Position numbers and translations under genes: made by a program
The notes under the pieces: generated by a model
What the model was told of the DNA's origin: nothing
Database searches by the model: none
What the model saw: the letters and a program-made list of their open reading frames with translations, nothing else
Assembly: GCF_003057745.1 (NCBI RefSeq)
Contig: NZ_QBJD02000012.1
Location: 83,918 to 147,917 of the forward strand
DNA: 64,000 nt
Direction of reading: 5' to 3'
Source: Enterobacter sp. RIT418
GTDB taxonomy: Bacteria; Pseudomonadota; Gammaproteobacteria; Enterobacterales; Enterobacteriaceae
Shown: positions 20,101 through 30,163 of the stretch, piece after piece
Numbering within the stretch: position 1 is the stretch's first letter
How the letters are laid out: each line of letters begins with the position of its first letter

Positions 20101-21357
20101 TTATTGCCCGCCTTCACGCCACGCTTTTTCAATCTCTTCGGCCAGGATCTTCACGCCCGCGTCGATTTTATCCGGATCGGGCACGTAGTTCATGCGCATG
20201 CACTGGTGCGTATGCGGCCACGGTTTATCCAGGCCAGGGAAGAAGTAATCGCCTGGCACCATCAGCACGCCGCGTTTTTTCAGGCGCTGGTAAAGCAGCT
20301 CGGTGGTGATCGGCAGATCCTTAAACCACAGCCAGAGGAAAATCGCTCCTTCCGGTTTGTGGGTCAGGCAGCGTTCTTCAGGCAAATAGCGGCGAAGGGT
20401 AGCAATCGTTTCCTGCACGCGCTGGTAGTAGAACGGCTTAATCACCTCGTTAGACAGGCGCAGCAGGTCGTTGCGCTTAATCATCTCGCACATCATCGCC
20501 GGGCCAATCCCGCCGGGGGAAAGGCTAATGATGCCGTTCATGTTGGTAATAGCGGTGATGATTTTTTCATTGGCAATGATGATCCCGCAGCGGCTGCCCG
20601 GTAGGCCAAGCTTGGAGAGGCTCATGCACAGCACGATGTTTGGGTTCCACAGCGGACGCGCTTCGCTAAAGATAATGCCGGGGAACGGCACGCCGTAGGC
20701 GTTATCGATGACCAGCGGGATGCCGTGCTGGTTTGCCAGCGCGTCCAGCTTCATCAGCTCGTCGTCGGTAATCACGTTACCGGTTGGGTTGGTGGGGCGC
20801 GAAACGCAGATCATGCCCGTCTCTTCGCCGATATGTAGATGCTCAAAATCCACGTGATACTTGAACTGGCCTTCCGGCAGCAGCTCAATGTTTGGTCGAG
20901 CTGAAACAAACAGATCCTCTTCGAGGCCGGAATCCGCATAGCCGATGTATTCCGGCGCCAGCGGGAACAGGACTTTTCGCGTGGTGCCGTCTGCGCGGCG
21001 TCCTGCAAAGAGGTTGAATAAGTAGAAAAAGGCGCTCTGGCTGCCGTTCGTCAGTGCAATATTCTGTGGTCCGATATCCCATCCCTGCTCTTCGCGCAGC
21101 ATGTCGGCGAGCAGTTTCAGCAGCTCGGTCTTACCCTGAGGGCCATCGTAATTGCAAAGCGCATCGGTGGCTTTGCCGCTTTCCAGCATTTGTGCCAGCA
21201 GCGTCTGGAAATAGGTATTCATCTCCGGGATTTGAGCCGGATTTCCGCCGCCGAGCATGATGGCGCCCGGTGTACGCAGCCCGTCGTTAAGATCTTCCAT
21301 CAGGCGGGTAATGCCTGAATGGCGGGTGAATTTGTCGCCGAAAAGTGAAAACGTCAT
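20101..21357 (-). CDS. avtA: Valine-pyruvate aminotransferase AvtA
   Basis: PLP aminotransferase, fold type I, that makes alanine plus 2-ketoisovalerate from valine and pyruvate. The 418 residues match E. coli (417). The PLP lysine is in SLSKLGLPGSRCG. The start MTFSLFGDKFTRH at 21357 was chosen because it matches the E. coli N-terminus; an in-frame ATG lies 66 bp upstream. Confidence 0.95.
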   Translation of the reverse strand: MTFSLFGDKFTRHSGITRLMEDLNDGLRTPGAIMLGGGNPAQIPEMNTYFQTLLAQMLESGKATDALCNYDGPQGKTELLKLLADMLREEQGWDIGPQNIALTNGSQSAFFYLFNLFAGRRADGTTRKVLFPLAPEYIGYADSGLEEDLFVSARPNIELLPEGQFKYHVDFEHLHIGEETGMICVSRPTNPTGNVITDDELMKLDALANQHGIPLVIDNAYGVPFPGIIFSEARPLWNPNIVLCMSLSKLGLPGSRCGIIIANEKIITAITNMNGIISLSPGGIGPAMMCEMIKRNDLLRLSNEVIKPFYYQRVQETIATLRRYLPEERCLTHKPEGAIFLWLWFKDLPITTELLYQRLKKRGVLMVPGDYFFPGLDKPWPHTHQCMRMNYVPDPDKIDAGVKILAEEIEKAWREGGQ

Positions 21358-21500
21358 AGCAGGTGATCTAATGTGCTTATTTTGAGAGTGGGTAACCATA
21401 ACGTTAGCACCGTGCGGGTGCAAATCGGCGGGTGTGGTCGGATTTGTATTTTTATGTGGTCGATTTTGATTTATTCAGTGAATCGTTCTGGTGAAGTTTG

Positions 21501-21594
21501 CCCCTCACCCTAACCCTCTCCCCGGAGGGGAGAGGGGATCGCCAGGAGCCGTCTTTTCGCCCTCGCCCCTTTGGGGAGAGGGCGGGGTGAGGGG
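21501..21594. repeat. Double GC-rich palindromic repeat between avtA and malS
   Basis: Two hairpins (CCCTCTCCCCGGAGGGGAGAGGG and CGCCCCTTTGGGGAGAGGGCG) are flanked by CCCCTCACCC and GGGTGAGGGG as an outer inverted repeat. It lies just past the malS stop and may act as its 3' end. Confidence 0.88.
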
Positions 21595-21600
21595 ACAGAA

Positions 21601-23631
21601 TTAGAAATTCCCCGCCCACACCACCATGGCTTTATCGCCGTTGTGCTCGCGCACAAAGCCGTATCCTTGCTTCAGCGCCAGCGTTTTTTGCGAGCCTTCG
21701 CCTATCGCCGGATGGCGGGCGCGGAACTGGCCTAAAATCTGCCAGTGCGCGACGGTCGCGGCCTGATTACCCGCGATCTCCTCCCAGTTCATGTCTGAAC
21801 GGGTTCCCTGAAGCGGGTCAGAGCCGGTTGGGCCAAACGGACGCGCTGATTCATCACCGTAATAGATCTGCACGCTGCCCGGCGTCAGCAGGAGTAGCTC
21901 AGCGGCGCGCTGGCCGCCCTCGCGGAACAGGCGCGTGTCGTGCGAGGAGAGGTAGCTCAGCACGTTAAAGCTCTGCAACTTTTCCGCCATTTGCTGCCAC
22001 GTCGGGTCGATATCGGCCAGGCAATCCACCGCTTTTGCCGCCTGCTCCTGATAATCAAAGTTGATCATCGCGTCAAAGCCGTGGCGATAATAATCGCTCT
22101 GCATGACGCCGTGGCCCCAGGACTCGCCGGTCATCCAGAACGGCGCGTTGTCGAGCTTTTTATCCGGGTTAGACGCTTTCCACGCCGCCAGCGCCTGGCT
22201 TGCCTGATCCTTCAGCTGCTGCCACGCGTCAAGCTCCACGTGTTTGGCGGTGTCGACGCGGAAACCGTCGATACCGTAATCCCGCACCCACTGGCTAAGC
22301 CAGTGGGTCAGATAGTCGCGCGGCGTATATCCCGGTATCGCTTTCGCCTGCGTGTCGGGCTTATGCTGATAAAAGTTCGGCAGGCCGGAAGGCATCGTCG
22401 ATTCCGTTTTCAGGTCAGGGAGGAACGCCAGCGACATGGTCAAATCATCAAAGCCCGGGGTGTCGTAATCGCCGATATCGGTGCGTATCCACTTTTTCCC
22501 CCACCATTTTTCCCACGCCGCTTTATCGCTAAAGTTGATGTAGTCATTAAAGCTGTGCCAGCTTTGCCCCGCGCCCGGCTTCCAGTCCGTCCAGCGTTCA
22601 CCCAGCGTTTTTTTCAGCTCATCGCCCTGCAGGTAGAGGGCGCCAAACTGGTATTCCTGCATATCGGCCAGCGTGGCGTAGCCCGCGTGGTTCATCACGA
22701 TGTCGAATAATACGCGGATGCCGCGCCTGTGCGCTTCGTCGACAAGCTGGCGTAAATCGTCTTCGGTGCCAATGTTGGCATCCAGTTTCGTCCAGTCCTG
22801 CGTGTAGTAGCCGTGGTAGGCGTAGTGGGGGAAATCGCCTTTCGTTCCGCCGCCGACCCAGCCGTGGATCTGCTCCAGCGGAGAGCTTATCCAGAGCGCG
22901 TTAACGCCCAATTTTTCCAGATAATCGAGCCTGCTGGTGAGCCCCTTGAGATCGCCGCCGTGGAAGGTGCCAATCTCCTGCATCCCGTCTTTGTGGCGGC
23001 CATAGCTGTTGTCATTCGTCGGATCGCCGTTAACGAAGCGGTCGGTAAGCACGAAGTAGACGGTGGCGTTTTGCCAGCTAAAGGGGGCGGGTTTGTCAGT
23101 TTCGGCGCGCTCGAGCAGCAGCAGGCCGTTGCTGTTGGCCGCGGGCTGGAGGGTAATTTTGCCCTTTTGTACCGTGGCGATCTGTTTACTGTAGAAATCC
23201 CGCACCGCGGAGCCTTCCGGGAACGTATTGCTCACATCAATGGTCAGCGGCTTGCCGTCCCATTTAGGGCACTGGCGCACCGCGCCCGCAACGGGTTTTT
23301 CAGCCGCGCTTTGCACCGTAAGCATGAGCGTTGGCGTGCCGGAGCGCGTATCGATGCGCATCTGATAATCTCCGTCGCGGAACAGACGCCACTGCGGCGG
23401 CGTACCTTCACAGGGTTTGAGCGACAGCATCTCGTTGAGTTTTATCGCATCGGCCGGCTGCCAGCACGCGTTGTCAAAACGCAGGGTCAGAGGGCGGGTA
23501 CCCTTCGTCAGCGCTGCCGTACTGGTGAAAATGCCAGCACTGTCTTTTTTGAAAGCAGTAAAGTCCGCCGACGACCAGCCGGCATGCGCCATTGCGGGTA
23601 AGAGCATAAGTGCCAAAGTGGAGCGTTTCAT
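21601..23631 (-). CDS. malS: Periplasmic alpha-amylase MalS
   Basis: Hydrolyses long maltodextrins in the periplasm for uptake by the maltose system. The 676 residues equal E. coli. There is a signal peptide (residues 1-17, cleavage near MAHA), and the glycosyl hydrolase 13 catalytic blocks GFRVDTAKH (nucleophile Asp), MTGESWG (acid/base Glu) and LSSHDT (third Asp). The start MKRSTLALML at 23631 is preferred because the in-frame extension upstream lacks a signal sequence. MalT-box-like motifs lie upstream. Confidence 0.95.
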   Translation of the reverse strand: MKRSTLALMLLPAMAHAGWSSADFTAFKKDSAGIFTSTAALTKGTRPLTLRFDNACWQPADAIKLNEMLSLKPCEGTPPQWRLFRDGDYQMRIDTRSGTPTLMLTVQSAAEKPVAGAVRQCPKWDGKPLTIDVSNTFPEGSAVRDFYSKQIATVQKGKITLQPAANSNGLLLLERAETDKPAPFSWQNATVYFVLTDRFVNGDPTNDNSYGRHKDGMQEIGTFHGGDLKGLTSRLDYLEKLGVNALWISSPLEQIHGWVGGGTKGDFPHYAYHGYYTQDWTKLDANIGTEDDLRQLVDEAHRRGIRVLFDIVMNHAGYATLADMQEYQFGALYLQGDELKKTLGERWTDWKPGAGQSWHSFNDYINFSDKAAWEKWWGKKWIRTDIGDYDTPGFDDLTMSLAFLPDLKTESTMPSGLPNFYQHKPDTQAKAIPGYTPRDYLTHWLSQWVRDYGIDGFRVDTAKHVELDAWQQLKDQASQALAAWKASNPDKKLDNAPFWMTGESWGHGVMQSDYYRHGFDAMINFDYQEQAAKAVDCLADIDPTWQQMAEKLQSFNVLSYLSSHDTRLFREGGQRAAELLLLTPGSVQIYYGDESARPFGPTGSDPLQGTRSDMNWEEIAGNQAATVAHWQILGQFRARHPAIGEGSQKTLALKQGYGFVREHNGDKAMVVWAGNF

Positions 23632-23688
23632 TCCATTTTCCTGTCGCGGGATTTTTAACCAGTGTGGCATCCGCTGCAAATGAAAAAA

Positions 23689-23731
23689 TCCTCCTCTGAC
23701 GCGTTCGGGCGGGAGGACATCAAAGGATGAG
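23689..23731. promoter_or_regulatory. MalT-box-like cluster upstream of malS
   Basis: Three GGA(G/T)GA cores lie here: one on the minus strand (TCCTCC), and GGGAGGA and AGGATGAG on the plus strand. The MalT consensus is GGGGAKGAGG, and malS is a MalT-dependent gene in E. coli. Confidence 0.4.
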
Positions 23732-23799
23732 TGATCCCGCGCAAATCCAGAGCGTTATCTGCGATATCGCACACAATTTTTTAGATTTGGCGTTTTAAT

Positions 23800-23852
23800 G
23801 AGCACGTTTGAGATGACATGGTTTCGGATTTGGACTATTTCTAAACGTGCTC
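23800..23852. repeat. 10-bp perfect inverted repeat upstream of bax
   Basis: GAGCACGTTT (23800-23809) and AAACGTGCTC (23843-23852) are exact reverse complements 33 bp apart, in the malS-bax gap. It may be a pair of operator half-sites or a stem in the bax leader. No known regulator was recognised. Confidence 0.7.
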
Positions 23853-23919
23853 TTGCAGTCTATTTTTGGTATGATTTGAGATTCCGCTCTCAATTTCGAG
23901 AAAAAAATAAGGTGTTGGA

Positions 23920-23946
23920 ATGAATAAATCCAGCCAGGAGACCTAA
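23920..23946 (+). CDS. Putative 8-codon leader ORF coupled to bax
   Basis: ATG at 23920 encodes MNKSSQET and stops at TAA, which overlaps the bax ATG (TAATG). The bax ribosome site (CAGGAG) lies inside it and an AGG element precedes it. The geometry suggests translational coupling; whether it is translated is unknown. Confidence 0.4.
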   Translation: MNKSSQET

Positions 23947-24773
23947 TGATATCGACTCCCATTCGACGATATGGGGCTTCGATACTCATGTTACTCACCC
24001 TTGCATTTTCGGGTGGGGTGCTTGCGAAGACGCACACGGATACAACGAGTAAGAAAGCCCACGTCATAAAGACGACGAGTAAAAGTAAGGTTAGCAGTAA
24101 ACAAGAGTATTCTCGCAATAGTGCAAAGAGTAGTTCACTTCCTGATTTGCGAAAATACCCTTCCGGGACACCACGAAAAAAAGCGTTTCTCCGGACGGTA
24201 ATGCCTTATATAACAAGTCAAAATGCTGCGATTACGGCAGATCGTAACTGGCTAATTTCCAAGCAGTACGACAGCCGCTGGTCGCCGTCCGAACGTAAGC
24301 GTCTGCAGAATATCGCCAAACGCTATAAGGTGAGCTGGAACGGTAACACCCGCCGTGTACCGTGGAACTCGCTGCTTGAACGCGTGGATATTATTCCTGG
24401 CAGCATGGTCGCCACTATGGCAGCCGCAGAAAGCGGCTGGGGAACCTCTAAGCTTGCGCGAAACAACAACAACCTTTTCGGCATGAAGTGCATGAAAGGC
24501 CGTTGTACCAATGCGCCAGGTAAAGTGAAAGGCTATTCCCAGTTTGAATCGGTGAAGGATTCAGTTAACGCCTATGTGGTTAATCTGAATACGCACCCAG
24601 CCTACTCTTCTTTCCGCAAGTCGCGCGCGCAGCTGCGTAAAGCGGATCAGGAAGTTACTGCAAGCACCATGATTCACAAGCTGAAAGGGTATTCCACGCA
24701 GGGACAACGCTATAACAACTATTTGTTTGCGATGTACCAGGATAACCAGCGCTTAATTGCCGCGCACATGTAG
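23946..24773 (+). CDS. bax: Bax protein, glucosaminidase-domain (FlgJ/LytF-like)
   Basis: A 275-residue exported protein with an N-terminal hydrophobic signal (about residues 8-28), a Ser/Lys-rich linker, and a C-terminal glucosaminidase-type lysozyme-fold domain with the catalytic-Glu region AAAESGWGTSKLARNNNNLFG. Family members cleave peptidoglycan; E. coli Bax itself is little studied. It aligns end to end with E. coli. The start is set by the ribosome site in CAGGAGACCTA. Confidence 0.92.
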   Translation: MISTPIRRYGASILMLLTLAFSGGVLAKTHTDTTSKKAHVIKTTSKSKVSSKQEYSRNSAKSSSLPDLRKYPSGTPRKKAFLRTVMPYITSQNAAITADRNWLISKQYDSRWSPSERKRLQNIAKRYKVSWNGNTRRVPWNSLLERVDIIPGSMVATMAAAESGWGTSKLARNNNNLFGMKCMKGRCTNAPGKVKGYSQFESVKDSVNAYVVNLNTHPAYSSFRKSRAQLRKADQEVTASTMIHKLKGYSTQGQRYNNYLFAMYQDNQRLIAAHM

Positions 24774-24785
24774 TTCAAATAAAAA

Positions 24786-24815
24786 AACGCCTTCCTCATG
24801 GAAGGCGTTTTCTTT
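24786..24815. terminator. Bidirectional terminator between bax and xylR
   Basis: AACGCCTTCC pairs with GGAAGGCGTT (loop TCAT), with A tract before and TTCTTTT after, serving both convergent genes. Confidence 0.92.
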
Positions 24816-24816
24816 T

Positions 24817-25995
24817 CTAAATCAATACTTCACTGTGACGTTCCCGATACTCTTTTGGCGTAGTGTCGTACTCTTTCCTGAATACCGAGTAAAAGTATTG
24901 CAGCGAGGGGTAGCCGCACATCTGTGAAATTTCATTAATTGAGAGCGACGTAGAAATTAACAGGCTCCGCGCTTTCTCCAGCTTTTCAGCGTGAATGACC
25001 GCGTGAATAGTTTCGCCCACCTCTTCCTTAAAACGCTTCTCAAGATTGGAGCGTGAAATGCCTACCGAATCCAGCACCTGATCGACCTTAATGCCCTTGC
25101 AGGCATTGTTGCGAATGTAGTGCATGGCCTGAATTACCGCCGGGTCGCTTAACGAGCGGTAGTCCGTAGAGCGTCGCTCCACCACGCGAACGGGCGGAAC
25201 CAGCAGGCGCTGAAGCGGTAATGCCTCGTTATCTAACAGTCTGTGAAGCAGCTTGGCGGCCTGGTAGCCCATCTGGCGCGTGCCCTGCGCCACGGAAGAG
25301 AGCGCGACGCGCGACAGATAGCGCGTCAGCTCTTCGTTATCAATGCCGATCACGCAGAGTTTTTCCGGAACCGGGATATGCAGATGTTCGCAGACCTGCA
25401 GCACGTGGCGCGCCCTGGCGTCGGTGACGGCGATAATCCCGGTTTGCGGCGGCAGCGTTTGCAGCCAGTCCGCCAGCCGGTTTTGCGCGTGCTGCCAGTT
25501 TTCGGGCGCCGTCTCCAGCCCCTGATACACCACGCCGCGGTACTTCTCCTGCGCGACGATCTGGCAAAACGCATGTTCGCGCTCTACCGCCCAGCGCTTG
25601 CCGCTCGACGCCGGCAGGCCGTAAAACGCAAAGCGATGCACGCCTTTCTCTTTTAAGTGCAAAAAGGCGCTCTCGACCAGCGCATGATTGTCGGTGGCGA
25701 TGTAGTGAACGGGCGGGTAGTTCTCGGGAGCGTGGTAAGAGCCGCCAACGCCCACGATAGGGACGTCGACATCCTTCAGCAGTTGCTCAATAACGGGGTC
25801 GTCATAGTCCGCGATGACCCCGTCGCCCAGCCAGTCTTTTATGTTCTCAAGACGCATGCGGAAATCTTCTTCAATAAAGATATCCCACTCGGATTGCGAC
25901 GCCTGCAAATATTCCCCAACGCCCTCCACAACCTGACGGTCATAGGCTTTGTTGGCATTGAATAACAACGTTATGCGGTGACGCTTTTCAAACAT
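24817..25995 (-). CDS. xylR: Xylose operon activator XylR
   Basis: Xylose-responsive activator of xylAB and xylFGHR. The 392 residues match E. coli: an N-terminal LacI/periplasmic-binding-like xylose domain (about 1-280) and a C-terminal AraC-type pair of helix-turn-helices (about 285-390, IKVDQVLDSVGISRSNLEKRF and SINEISQMCGY). It lies 31 bp after xylH as the last gene of the xylFGHR unit. Confidence 0.97.
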   Translation of the reverse strand: MFEKRHRITLLFNANKAYDRQVVEGVGEYLQASQSEWDIFIEEDFRMRLENIKDWLGDGVIADYDDPVIEQLLKDVDVPIVGVGGSYHAPENYPPVHYIATDNHALVESAFLHLKEKGVHRFAFYGLPASSGKRWAVEREHAFCQIVAQEKYRGVVYQGLETAPENWQHAQNRLADWLQTLPPQTGIIAVTDARARHVLQVCEHLHIPVPEKLCVIGIDNEELTRYLSRVALSSVAQGTRQMGYQAAKLLHRLLDNEALPLQRLLVPPVRVVERRSTDYRSLSDPAVIQAMHYIRNNACKGIKVDQVLDSVGISRSNLEKRFKEEVGETIHAVIHAEKLEKARSLLISTSLSINEISQMCGYPSLQYFYSVFRKEYDTTPKEYRERHSEVLI

Positions 25996-26026
25996 GGCCT
26001 GTTTCCCAAATAAGAGGAGGTTGTGT

Positions 26027-27208
26027 TCACGCCCGTCGCTTGGTCGCAGAATCCATCCACACGGCGAGCAGCAGAATGGCGCCCTTGACGATATACTGCC
26101 AAAACGTCGGGACGTCCATCATACTCATTCCGTTATCCAGCGACGCCATAATAAATGCGCCCATTACAGCACCTGCCACGCTGCCCACACCGCCTGCGAG
26201 GCTGGTTCCACCGATTACGCACGCCGCGATAGCATCCAGTTCCGCAATGTTACCCGCAGACGGTGAACCCGCCCCCAGGCGCGAGCTGAGGATCAGCCCC
26301 GCGATGGCAACCATCAGGCCGTTGATGGCAAAGACCGCCAGCTTGGTGCGTTCCACGTTGATGCCTGACAGCCGCGCCGCTTCAATATTGCCGCCAATAG
26401 CGTAAATACGGCGCCCAAAGGCCGTGCGCGTGGCCATAAACATGCCGCCCAGCAGCAGGAGCGCGAGCAGCAGAACCGGCGTCGGCACGCCGCGATAGTC
26501 GTTCAGCAGCCAGATGGCGCCCAGCACGATAACGGCGGTGAGCGCCTGGCGGCCAACGGCGGAGGTTGATGCCGAAGACGATAAGCCCAGCGCCTGTCGG
26601 CGCATGCGCCCGCGCCACTGCCACGCAACGAAGGCCATCAGCCCGATAACCCCGAGCGTAAAGCCAACGCCGTCAGAGAGATAGCTCTGCCCAATCTGCG
26701 ACATGGCGGCGCTGGTGGGGGAAACCGTGGTGCCGTTGGTAATCCCGATTAAAATGCCGCGAAACGCCAGCATTCCCGCCAGGGTGACGATGAACGACGG
26801 CACTTTGCGATAGGCCACCCACCAGCCGTTCCACGCGCCGAGCAGCAATCCAAGGACCAGCGTAACGGCAATGGTCAGAGGCAGCGGCCAGCCAAGCCAT
26901 ACGTCGAATATCGCGGCCACGCCGCCGAGCAGGCCCATCATCGACCCCACCGAGAGGTCAATCTCCGCAGAGATAATGACGAAAACCATCCCCACGGCCA
27001 GAATGCCGGTGATCGCGGTCTGGCGCAGCAGGTTAGAGACGTTGCGGGCGCTCAGATACGAGCCGTCCGTCATCCAGGTGAAAAACAGCATGATGACGAT
27101 GATGGCGGCAATCATCACGAAAACCTGCAGGTTTAGCGCTTTAAGTCCCGAAAACGCGCCGGGCGTCGGGACAGCGGCTTTGATATCAGACGGGTTGCTT
27201 TTCGACAT
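26027..27208 (-). CDS. xylH: Xylose ABC transporter permease XylH
   Basis: Inner-membrane permease of the high-affinity xylose importer, 393 residues with about ten hydrophobic spans and the branched-chain/ribose-type signature near [15 protein letters not shown]. Equal in length to E. coli. Its start overlaps the xylG stop by 23 bp, indicating coupled translation. Confidence 0.97.
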   Translation of the reverse strand: MSKSNPSDIKAAVPTPGAFSGLKALNLQVFVMIAAIIVIMLFFTWMTDGSYLSARNVSNLLRQTAITGILAVGMVFVIISAEIDLSVGSMMGLLGGVAAIFDVWLGWPLPLTIAVTLVLGLLLGAWNGWWVAYRKVPSFIVTLAGMLAFRGILIGITNGTTVSPTSAAMSQIGQSYLSDGVGFTLGVIGLMAFVAWQWRGRMRRQALGLSSSASTSAVGRQALTAVIVLGAIWLLNDYRGVPTPVLLLALLLLGGMFMATRTAFGRRIYAIGGNIEAARLSGINVERTKLAVFAINGLMVAIAGLILSSRLGAGSPSAGNIAELDAIAACVIGGTSLAGGVGSVAGAVMGAFIMASLDNGMSMMDVPTFWQYIVKGAILLLAVWMDSATKRRA

Positions 27209-28727
27209 GGCGTTCGCTCCTTAATGCGGCTTCCATGACCTTTTCCTGGGTCAGGCCCTGGTTGGTCAGGTTGGCTTTTAGCTTGCCTTCGTGCATGACC
27301 AAAATACGGTCGCTCAGGCCCAGCACTTCGGGTAATTCAGACGAGATAACAATGACGGCAATCCCCTGCTGCACAAGCTGGTTAATCAGCTTGTAGATTT
27401 CGTATTTCGCGCCGATATCAATTCCGCGCGTCGGCTCATCCAGAATCAGAATGCGTGGATTTAACAGCAGGCAGCGCGCCAGAATGGCCTTCTGCTGATT
27501 GCCGCCGCTGAGGCGTCCGATGGCCAGCTCCGGAGAGGAGGTTTTCACCTTCAGTCGCGCGAGTGAATCCAGGATGCACCGCTGCTCGGCCGCATCGTCC
27601 AGGCTGCTCAGCCTGTCGGTGAACTGATTAAGCGCGGCCAGCGTAACGTTCTTGCCCACCGCCATGACGGGCACGATGCCGTCTTTTTTTCTGTCCTCCG
27701 GTACCATGGCAAGACCGTGCGCAATGGCCTGCTGGCAGTTGCTGATTTTTACCGGCTGGCCGTCGATGTAAACAGTCCCTTCCCAGCGTCCCGGCCAGAC
27801 GCCGAACAGGCACTGTACGGCTTCGGTACGTCCGGCACCGACCAGACCTGCGATGCCAAGGATCTCGCCGCGATGAAGTGAGAAAGAGACGTTATTGACG
27901 CGTTTGATATGGCGATTAACGGGATGCCACGCGGTCAGGTTTTCCACGCGCAGCACCTCTTCGCCCACTGCGTGTGGTTCGTTCGGATAAAGCGCGGTCA
28001 GCTCGCGTCCGACCATCATGGTGATGATGTCATCTTCGCTCATGCCCGCGGCTTCGCGCGTGCCGATGTGCTGCCCGTCGCGGATCACGCAGATGGTGTC
28101 AGATATGGCCTTCACTTCGTTAAGCTTGTGCGAAATATAGATGCAGGCGATACCGTGGTTTTGCAGATCGCGGATGATGTTAAGCAGAACGGCGGTTTCC
28201 TGCTCGGTGAGCGAGGCGGTCGGCTCATCGAGGATCAGCAGACGCACCTGTTTATTTAGCGCTTTAGCGATTTCAACCAGCTGCTGCTGGCCGAGGCCGA
28301 GATCGCCCACGCGGGTGTCGGGGGAAATAGCAAGGCTGACCTGCGCCAGCAGCTTTTCGCAGCGCAGCGTCATGGTGTCGTAATCGAGCACGCCGTGGCG
28401 TGAAATTTCAGCACCGAGGAAAATATTCTCCAGAACGGTGAGGTGTTTCACCAGCGCCAGCTCCTGGTGAATAATGGCGATACCTTTGCGTTCGGTATCG
28501 CGGATGTGCGAAGCCTGAATCACTTCGCCAGCAAAAACGATTTCACCGTCATAGCTGCCGTAAGGGTAAATGCCGCAGAGCACCTTCATCAGCGTCGATT
28601 TACCGGAACCATTTTCACCGCATAACGATACCACTTCGCCGGGGTTCAGGCGCAGGCTCACGTTATCGACGGCTTTCACCGCGCCAAAGGCTTTGGTGAT
28701 ACTTTTCATTTCAAGTAAATAAGGCAT
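27186..28727 (-). CDS. xylG: Xylose ABC transporter ATPase XylG
   Basis: Dual-cassette ATPase of the xylose importer, 513 residues. The first cassette has Walker [10 protein letters not shown] and Walker [12 protein letters not shown]; the second has the signature [16 protein letters not shown] and Walker [13 protein letters not shown], with the divergent second Walker A typical of sugar-type ATPases (GLVGAGRTE). It lies between xylF and xylH. Confidence 0.97.
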   Translation of the reverse strand: MPYLLEMKSITKAFGAVKAVDNVSLRLNPGEVVSLCGENGSGKSTLMKVLCGIYPYGSYDGEIVFAGEVIQASHIRDTERKGIAIIHQELALVKHLTVLENIFLGAEISRHGVLDYDTMTLRCEKLLAQVSLAISPDTRVGDLGLGQQQLVEIAKALNKQVRLLILDEPTASLTEQETAVLLNIIRDLQNHGIACIYISHKLNEVKAISDTICVIRDGQHIGTREAAGMSEDDIITMMVGRELTALYPNEPHAVGEEVLRVENLTAWHPVNRHIKRVNNVSFSLHRGEILGIAGLVGAGRTEAVQCLFGVWPGRWEGTVYIDGQPVKISNCQQAIAHGLAMVPEDRKKDGIVPVMAVGKNVTLAALNQFTDRLSSLDDAAEQRCILDSLARLKVKTSSPELAIGRLSGGNQQKAILARCLLLNPRILILDEPTRGIDIGAKYEIYKLINQLVQQGIAVIVISSELPEVLGLSDRILVMHEGKLKANLTNQGLTQEKVMEAALRSERHVEKQPV

Positions 28728-28799
28728 AACTGCTCCACGTGACCGAAGGAAAATACCGGGCTGGTCGATGCGCCCCCGCTCTGCAGGGGCGGCGCTGGA

Positions 28800-29792
28800 T
28801 TACAGTTCACTCTTTTTATGGAAACCGTCTTTAATCACGGTGGCGTCAATGTTCTCTTTATTGACTTCAATCGGGGTAAGCAGGCGAGCCGGAACGTCCT
28901 TCAGGCCGTTATTAAGGGTGGAATCCGCTTTAGGCTGCTGGCCATTTCCCAGCTCGACGGCGATTTCCGCAGCCGTATTGGCAAGCTCGGTAATCGGCTT
29001 ATACACCGTCATGGTCTGCGTGCCTGCGATAATGCGCTTCACGCCCGCGAGGTCGGCATCCTGACCTGATATCGCCACTTTCCCCGCAAGGCCTTGTGCG
29101 CTGAGCGCCTGAATGGCACCGCCAGCTGTCGCATCGTTAGAGGCCACGACGGCATCGATTTTGTTATTGTTGGCGGTCAGCGCGTTTTCCATAATTTTCA
29201 GCGCATTTTCCGGCAGCCAGCCGTCTGCCCACTGATCGCCGACCACCTTAATTTTTCCGTCGTCGATATACGGCTTAAGCACTTTCATCTGGCCTTCACG
29301 GAACAATTTTGCGTTGTTATCCACCGGGGAGCCGCCCATCAGGAAATAATTTCCCTGAGGAACCTTGTCGATCAGGCTTTTAGCCTGAAGTTCACCGACT
29401 TTTTCATTATCAAAGGAAATATAAAAATCGATGTCGGCATTATTAATCATGCGATCGTAAGCCAGAACTTTTATTCCTTCCTGTTTGGCTTCTTTTACAA
29501 CGTTACTGAGCACCTGGCCGTTGTAAGGGATAATGACCAGCACGTCGACGCCGCGGTTGATCATATTTTCAATTTGCGACATTTGCGTTTCTTCGTTGCC
29601 GTTGGCCGATTGTACAAAGACCTGCGCCCCGAGTGATTCCGCTTTTTTAACAAAAATATCGCGATCTTTTTGCCAGCGTTCCAGGCGAAGGTCGTCAATC
29701 GCCATGCCGATTTTGACCTCTTTGGCGTGACCGGCAAAGCTTGCGAGCAGGAGAGTCGTGCAGAGCGTAAGGGTTAAGTTCTTTATCTTCAT
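28800..29792 (-). CDS. xylF: Xylose-binding periplasmic protein XylF
   Basis: Periplasmic xylose-binding component of XylFGH, 330 residues. A signal peptide (1 to about 23, cleavage after GHA) precedes a two-domain ribose-type binding fold. The start MKIKNLTLTL at 29792 was chosen because it gives a proper signal peptide and the E. coli N-terminus; an in-frame ATG 51 bp upstream does not. First gene of xylFGHR, divergent from xylA. Confidence 0.96.
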   Translation of the reverse strand: MKIKNLTLTLCTTLLLASFAGHAKEVKIGMAIDDLRLERWQKDRDIFVKKAESLGAQVFVQSANGNEETQMSQIENMINRGVDVLVIIPYNGQVLSNVVKEAKQEGIKVLAYDRMINNADIDFYISFDNEKVGELQAKSLIDKVPQGNYFLMGGSPVDNNAKLFREGQMKVLKPYIDDGKIKVVGDQWADGWLPENALKIMENALTANNNKIDAVVASNDATAGGAIQALSAQGLAGKVAISGQDADLAGVKRIIAGTQTMTVYKPITELANTAAEIAVELGNGQQPKADSTLNNGLKDVPARLLTPIEVNKENIDATVIKDGFHKKSEL

Positions 29793-30163
29793 AATTATTG
29801 TGCCTTTTTGTAGGGATATGTGTTGCTGAGATAAAAGAAACATTTACTGCTGAGACGCAGCAAATTTTTAACGTGGAAAGTCCTGCTGGCAATTACAGAT
29901 TTTTATCTTCTCGTTACGATATTTGGTTTATTTCTCAATTTATGACCGCGATCGGATTTTAAAATGCGTAACGTACTAATTACATTTGATTCTGGAATAA
30001 GCCCCGAGAAAAAGTTTTCTCGCACATTATTTTGCGAGCCAGCGCACAGTTGTGCATTCTCTCAATAGCAGTGTGAAATAACGTAATTGAGCAAGCTGGA
30101 ATGTCTATTCACTATTACTCCAGTATCGACTACCCGCCGCATCTCTTGATTATGGAGCTCAAT
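29793..30163. promoter_or_regulatory. xylA-xylF divergent control region
   Basis: 371 bp without a gene. The stretch 29868-29945, with GAAAT-type elements on the minus strand (near 29930), closely resembles the E. coli xyl region bound by XylR. A perfect palindrome CGAGAAAAAGTTTTCTCG lies at 30005-30022, and 30040-30090 resembles the E. coli xylA promoter, with CGTAAT as a likely -10 at 30082-30087. The exact XylR and CRP sites cannot be fixed by eye. Confidence 0.7.
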
